Source: an uncultured Polaribacter sp. (GTDB lineage: Bacteria > Bacteroidota > Bacteroidia > Flavobacteriales > Flavobacteriaceae). Taken from it: 64,000 nt of DNA. Each line of letters begins with the position of its first letter. Position 1 is the first letter of the stretch. The position numbers and the translations under genes were made by a program. This document shows positions 59,419 to 64,000 of this stretch, piece by piece. The notes beneath the pieces were generated by a model. The model saw nothing but the letters and a program-made list of their open reading frames with translations. It searched no databases and was not told where the DNA came from. The stretch covers positions 62,001 to 126,000 of the forward strand of contig CALSME010000002.1 in the NCBI GenBank assembly GCA_943787375.1, written 5' to 3'.

Positions 59419-59456
59419 CAAACAGCCGTTTGTTTTTACAACAGATTTAAGTAAGA

Positions 59457-60512
59457 ATGATTACCACAGATATTTTAATTATTGGCGCAGGGCCAACAGG
59501 ATTATTTACCGTTTTTGAGGCAGGTTTATTAAAACTTCGATGTCATTTAATTGATGCACTCCCACAATCGGGTGGTCAATGTTCCGAGATTTATCCAAAG
59601 AAACCTATTTATGACATTCCTGCATATCCAGAGATTTTAGCGGGCGATTTAACCGATAAGTTAATGGAACAAATTAAACAATTTGAACCTGGATTTACTT
59701 TAGGAGAAAGAGCAGAAACCATAGAAAAACAAGAAGACGAAACTTTTATTGTTACCACTAACAAAGGGACAAAACACCACGCAAAAATTGTAGCAATTGC
59801 TGGCGGACTCGGTTCTTTTGAACCTAGAAAACCACCGATTGATAACATTAGCGATTTTGAAGACAAAGGGGTCGAATACATCATTCGGGATCCCGAGTTT
59901 TATAGCAATAAAAAAGTAGTGATTTCTGGCGGTGGAGACTCCGCACTAGACTGGGCTATTTTTCTAACAGACGTAGCAGCTTCAGTCACTTTAATTCATC
60001 GACGAAATGAATTTAGAGGCGCATTGGATTCTGTTGACAAAGTACAAGAATTAAAAGATGCAGGTAAAATTACGATGATTACCCCAGCAGAAGTAAAAGG
60101 AATCGTTGGAACCAATAAAGTAGAAGGTGTTGCTATTGTGCAAAATGGTGGCGAAGAATTTATCCTTGAAACCGATCATTTTATTCCGCTTTTTGGATTA
60201 TCACCAAAGTTAGGTCCGATTGCAAATTGGGGATTAGAAATAGAGAAGAATGCCATTAAAGTAAACAATGCATTGGACTACCAAACGAATATTCCTGGAA
60301 TCTATGCTATTGGAGATGTAAACACCTATCCTGGAAAACTAAAATTAATTTTATGTGGTTTTCATGAAGCGACCTTAATGTGTCAAAGTGCCTATAAACG
60401 TATTTTTCCAAATAAAAAATACGTGATGAAATATACCACTGTTGGAGGCGTAGATGGTTTTGACGGAACCAGAAAAGAAGCACCTAAGGCAGTCGTAAAG
60501 AAAATTGAATAA
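59457..60512 (+). CDS. Thioredoxin-reductase-like ferredoxin--NADP(+) reductase
   Basis: DILIIGAGPTGLFTVFEAGL, SGGGDSALDWAIFL, YAIGDVNTYPGKLKLI. Confidence 0.94.
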   Translation: MITTDILIIGAGPTGLFTVFEAGLLKLRCHLIDALPQSGGQCSEIYPKKPIYDIPAYPEILAGDLTDKLMEQIKQFEPGFTLGERAETIEKQEDETFIVTTNKGTKHHAKIVAIAGGLGSFEPRKPPIDNISDFEDKGVEYIIRDPEFYSNKKVVISGGGDSALDWAIFLTDVAASVTLIHRRNEFRGALDSVDKVQELKDAGKITMITPAEVKGIVGTNKVEGVAIVQNGGEEFILETDHFIPLFGLSPKLGPIANWGLEIEKNAIKVNNALDYQTNIPGIYAIGDVNTYPGKLKLILCGFHEATLMCQSAYKRIFPNKKYVMKYTTVGGVDGFDGTRKEAPKAVVKKIE

Positions 60513-60844
60513 TGAATCCAGACATTACATTAAAAATAACAGACAGAGAAGGAATACTTCACGAGATTCAAGCCCCTACAGATATGGCAATGAATTTAAT
60601 GGAAGTAGTTCGCTCTTATGAGTTGGCAGAAGAAGGAACTATTGGAATTTGTGGCGGAATGGCCATGTGTGCCTCCTGTCAGTGTTACGTGAACTCCAAT
60701 CATCAATTACCAGAAATGAGTATTGACGAAGACATGATGTTGGCAGAAGCCTTTCACGTAAAAGACAATAGTCGATTGGGATGTCAAATTCAGATAACTC
60801 CCACAATGGATGGCTTGGAAGTTGTATTGGCTCCCGAAAGCTAG
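60512..60844 (+). CDS. Adrenodoxin-type 2Fe-2S ferredoxin
   Basis: CGGMAMCASCQCYV ... LGCQI. Confidence 0.94.
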   Translation: MNPDITLKITDREGILHEIQAPTDMAMNLMEVVRSYELAEEGTIGICGGMAMCASCQCYVNSNHQLPEMSIDEDMMLAEAFHVKDNSRLGCQIQITPTMDGLEVVLAPES

Positions 60845-61051
60845 AAACAACTAAAATAGTTTTCTGTATATTTGTAGAGAACACTCTTAAAACGTTCCTA
60901 TGTTTCCAGATTTATTAACTTTTTTAAAGTACTTGATAAAGCGCAATCCTGAATGAGGATATAATGTATTATAAATAGATCAATGCAAAATGTATCAATT
61001 CAAGATTAAAATTGGTGCATTGTATTTATTAATTCATTATTACATTAAATC

Positions 61052-62209
61052 ATGCCATTTTATCATAAATTAGGAAAAATTCCATCCAAAAGACACACCC
61101 AGTTTCGCAAAAAAGACGGAAGGTTATATTACGAACAACTCTTTGGTACGATTGGGTTTGACGGTATGTCTACCAACAGTTATCACGAGCATAGACCTAC
61201 AATGGTTAAGAAAATTGGAAAACAATATTCTGTGAAACCAAAAATAGCGAAAGCAAACAATATTCAATCCTATCGTTTTAGAGGTTTTCAAGTAGCTCCA
61301 GAAAACGATTATTTAGAAAGTAGAAAAATTGTTTTAACAAACACAGACTGTAACATCATTTTGTCTGCGCCCAAAAAAGCGACCACAGATTATTTTTACA
61401 AAAACACCGATGCAGATGAAGTCATCTTCATTCACAAAGGAACTGGAAAATTAAGAACACATCTTGGAAATATCGATTTTAAATACGGTGACTATTTAGT
61501 CATTCCACGAGGAATTATTTACAAGTTAGATTTTGACGATGAAAACAATCGTCTTTTTATTGTGGAATCCTACTCGCCAGTTTACACGCCAAAAAGATAC
61601 CGAAATTGGTTTGGTCAATTATTAGAACACGCTCCTTTTTGTGAACGAGACATCAGAAGACCGCATGAATTGGAAACCTATGATGAATTGGGAGACTTCC
61701 TCATTAAAGTAAAAAAACAAGGAGAAATTATAGAAATGACTTATGCCTCTCATCCTTTTGATGTGATTGGCTATGATGGCTATAATTTTCCGTATGCCTT
61801 TTCGATTCACGATTTCGAACCCATTACAGGACGAATTCATCAACCACCTCCGGTACATCAAACCTTTGAAACCAATGCCTTTGTCATTTGTAGTTTTGTA
61901 CCCCGCATGTACGATTACCACCCAGACTCAATTCCTGCACCTTACAATCATAGCAACATCGATTCTGACGAAGTATTGTATTATGTAGATGGCGATTTTA
62001 TGAGCAGAAACGATGTCGATCAAGGACATATTTCTTTGCATCCCGCTGGAATTCCTCACGGCCCCCACCCGGGAGCAACTGAGCGTAGTATTGGACATAC
62101 AAAAACAGAAGAATTGGCGGTAATGGTAGACACATTTAAACCCCTACAAGTAACTGAAGAAGCGATGAAAATTGCCGATGAAGACTACTATAAGTCTTGG
62201 CTGGAGTAA
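61052..62209 (+). CDS. hmgA: Homogentisate 1,2-dioxygenase
   Basis: Cupin fold; PPPVHQTFETNAFVICSFVPRMYDYHPDSIPAPYNHSN; next to hpd. Confidence 0.93.
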   Translation: MPFYHKLGKIPSKRHTQFRKKDGRLYYEQLFGTIGFDGMSTNSYHEHRPTMVKKIGKQYSVKPKIAKANNIQSYRFRGFQVAPENDYLESRKIVLTNTDCNIILSAPKKATTDYFYKNTDADEVIFIHKGTGKLRTHLGNIDFKYGDYLVIPRGIIYKLDFDDENNRLFIVESYSPVYTPKRYRNWFGQLLEHAPFCERDIRRPHELETYDELGDFLIKVKKQGEIIEMTYASHPFDVIGYDGYNFPYAFSIHDFEPITGRIHQPPPVHQTFETNAFVICSFVPRMYDYHPDSIPAPYNHSNIDSDEVLYYVDGDFMSRNDVDQGHISLHPAGIPHGPHPGATERSIGHTKTEELAVMVDTFKPLQVTEEAMKIADEDYYKSWLE

Positions 62210-62334
62210 AAAAATATAAATACAAGTTGAAGAAGGAATAAAAGCGTTTAAAAAAATGACAATGGTTTTTCAAAATAAAGTCCAATCCATTTTTTCACTC
62301 TTCTCTATACTTTCTAAACAAATATAAAATAAAG

Positions 62335-63498
62335 ATGAGTACAAAAGAAATAAAATCAGTCAACTACGGATTAGAAAAAATATTTGCGGGCGCACAAGAT
62401 TTTCTTCCTTTATTAGGAACCGATTATGTAGAGTTTTACGTAGGAAATGCAAAACAAGCAGCACATTTTTACAAAACTGCATTTGGTTTTCAATCCTATG
62501 CGTATCGTGGATTAGAAACAGGATCTAAAAATGCTGTGAGCTACGTGTTGACGCAAGATAAAATAAAACTGGTATTGACAACGCCATTAAATAGCAAATC
62601 ACCCATTAACGATCACATTGTAAAACATGGAGACGGGGTGAAAGTGATTGCACTTTGGGTAGAAGATGCCAGAAAAGCCTATGAAGAAACCACATCTAGG
62701 GGTGCAAAATCCTACATGGAACCAACCGTAGAATCCGATGAACATGGAGCGGTTGTAAGAGCAGGGATCTACACCTATGGGGAAACCGTTCATCTCTTTG
62801 TAGAACGTAAAAATTACAAGGGCGTATTTTTGCCAGGTTTTCAAAAATGGGAATCCGCCTACAATCCGCCAGCAGCAGGTTTAAAATACATTGACCACAT
62901 GGTGGGAAATGTGGGGTGGAACCAAATGGATATATGGGTAAAATGGTATGAAGATGTAATGGGATTTGAGAATTTCTTATCCTTTGATGACAAGCAAATT
63001 CACACAGAATATTCAGCCTTAATGAGTAAGGTAATGTCGAATGGAAATGGGCGAATTAAATTTCCTATTAACGAACCCGCGAAAGCAGCAAAACGCTCTC
63101 AAATTGAAGAATATTTAGATTTTTATGAAGGAGCGGGTGTGCAACATATTGCCGTTGCAACCGATGACATCATAAAAACAGTAAGTCAATTAAAAGCAAA
63201 TGGTGTAGAATTTTTATCAACACCTCCCGAAGAATACTATCGATCTGTTCCTGGAAGATTGGAAGAATTTAGTCATGAATTAAGAGAGGATATCGAAAAA
63301 TTAAAAGGGTTAGGCATTATGATTGATGCCGATGAAGAGGGGTATTTATTACAAATTTTCACAAAACCAATTGAAGACAGGCCAACCTTGTTTTTCGAAG
63401 TCATTCAAAGAATGGGCGCCAGAGGTTTTGGTGCAGGAAATTTTAAAGCCCTTTTTGAATCGATTGAAAGAGAACAAGCAAAAAGAGGCACATTGTAA
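62335..63498 (+). CDS. hpd: 4-hydroxyphenylpyruvate dioxygenase
   Basis: YVEFYVGNAKQAAHFYKTAFGF, GVQHIAVATDDI, LQIFTKPIEDRPTLFFEVIQRMGARGFGAGNFKALFESIE. Confidence 0.97.
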   Translation: MSTKEIKSVNYGLEKIFAGAQDFLPLLGTDYVEFYVGNAKQAAHFYKTAFGFQSYAYRGLETGSKNAVSYVLTQDKIKLVLTTPLNSKSPINDHIVKHGDGVKVIALWVEDARKAYEETTSRGAKSYMEPTVESDEHGAVVRAGIYTYGETVHLFVERKNYKGVFLPGFQKWESAYNPPAAGLKYIDHMVGNVGWNQMDIWVKWYEDVMGFENFLSFDDKQIHTEYSALMSKVMSNGNGRIKFPINEPAKAAKRSQIEEYLDFYEGAGVQHIAVATDDIIKTVSQLKANGVEFLSTPPEEYYRSVPGRLEEFSHELREDIEKLKGLGIMIDADEEGYLLQIFTKPIEDRPTLFFEVIQRMGARGFGAGNFKALFESIEREQAKRGTL

Positions 63499-63505
63499 AA
63501 AACAC

Positions 63506-63537
63506 AATCCCATAAACAACTAGTTGTTTATGGGATT
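63506..63537 (+). terminator. Perfect 32-nt palindrome between hpd and kynA
   Basis: AATCCCATAAACAACTAGTTGTTTATGGGATT. Confidence 0.75.
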
Positions 63538-63642
63538 TTAAAAGAATACGAATGAAGCATCTAAACATTAAATCACCTTTCTCATAAATTCACTTTCAAA
63601 CAAGTAAGTGCATAAATGAAATTTTAACTAAAAAAAAGAAAA

Positions 63643-64000
63643 ATGAGTAAAGATGAAATATTAAAGGCCATCGAGGAAAAATATGACAAACTTGGGGTTC
63701 CGTTAGACGCCATGTTAGAGGGTTTGTTGTGGAGTACTCCAATCACTTATTGGGATTATATCCAGACAGACGCATTGTTGGGCTTGCAAACTCCAAGAAC
63801 AAATCAACCCGATGAAATGGTATTTATTATGTATCATCAAGTCAATGAGTTATTGTTTAAAATGGTTTTATGGGAAATTGATCAAGTTGCAAAAAAGACC
63901 GAAGTTTCCGCAGAAAAATTTGCAATGCATCTCAACAGAATAAGTCGGTATTTTGACATGCTAAGCAGTTCTTTTACCGTTATGGCAGATGGAATGGAGC
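63643..64000 (+). CDS. kynA: Tryptophan 2,3-dioxygenase, truncated by window end
   Basis: MSKDEILKAIEEKYDKLGVPLDAMLEGLLWSTPITYWDYIQTDALLGLQTPRTNQPDEMVFIMYHQVNELLFKMVLWEID. Confidence 0.88.
   Translation, partial: MSKDEILKAIEEKYDKLGVPLDAMLEGLLWSTPITYWDYIQTDALLGLQTPRTNQPDEMVFIMYHQVNELLFKMVLWEIDQVAKKTEVSAEKFAMHLNRISRYFDMLSSSFTVMADGME

Noticed and set aside
1-64000. CRISPR arrays, prophage or defence systems
   Set aside because: No regularly spaced repeats, phage structural genes, restriction-modification, retron or Cas-like proteins seen; the window is overwhelmingly core genome.

Overview
A 64 kb chromosomal segment from a low-GC Bacteroidota genome. It is almost certainly a marine Flavobacteriaceae: GldD/GldE are present, promoters look like TAnnTTTG, and there are DUF-type flavobacterial proteins. 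Most of the window is dense housekeeping sequence. It includes a molybdenum-cofactor cluster (moaD, moaE, moeB-rhodanese, mobA, moaC, moeA, moaA), kdtA, rpmA/rplU, an M16 peptidase pair, a gldD-gldE-ssb-mutY locus, HU plus a tiny basic ORF plus rng, and asd. It continues with an M1 peptidase, an S8 peptidase, pbpC plus an alpha-2-macroglobulin-like protein, tRNA-Cys, folB, glnS, pgk and holB, then MOSC/GH3/M23, nadD/gmk/yicC, upp and trmB. The right end carries an Fe-S/ferredoxin operon and aromatic amino-acid catabolism (hmgA, hpd, truncated kynA). The only clearly accessory-looking stretch is about 40.5-42.7 kb, with a Fic protein and gene remnants. I found no CRISPR array, intact IS element, prophage or recognised defence island. 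The observations most worth a second look are: an unannotated 29-aa K/R-rich ORF between HU and rng; a three-hairpin leader upstream of rng; a 20-bp promoter/initiation module shared exactly by the rplU-rpmA and HU genes; repeated ATGNNTAA and TAATG translational-coupling junctions; a degenerate MobB-like domain fused to MobA; an inactive M16 subunit fused to a LolA-like domain; a GH3-family enzyme coupled to an M23 peptidase; and an ORF with one in-frame stop next to fic.
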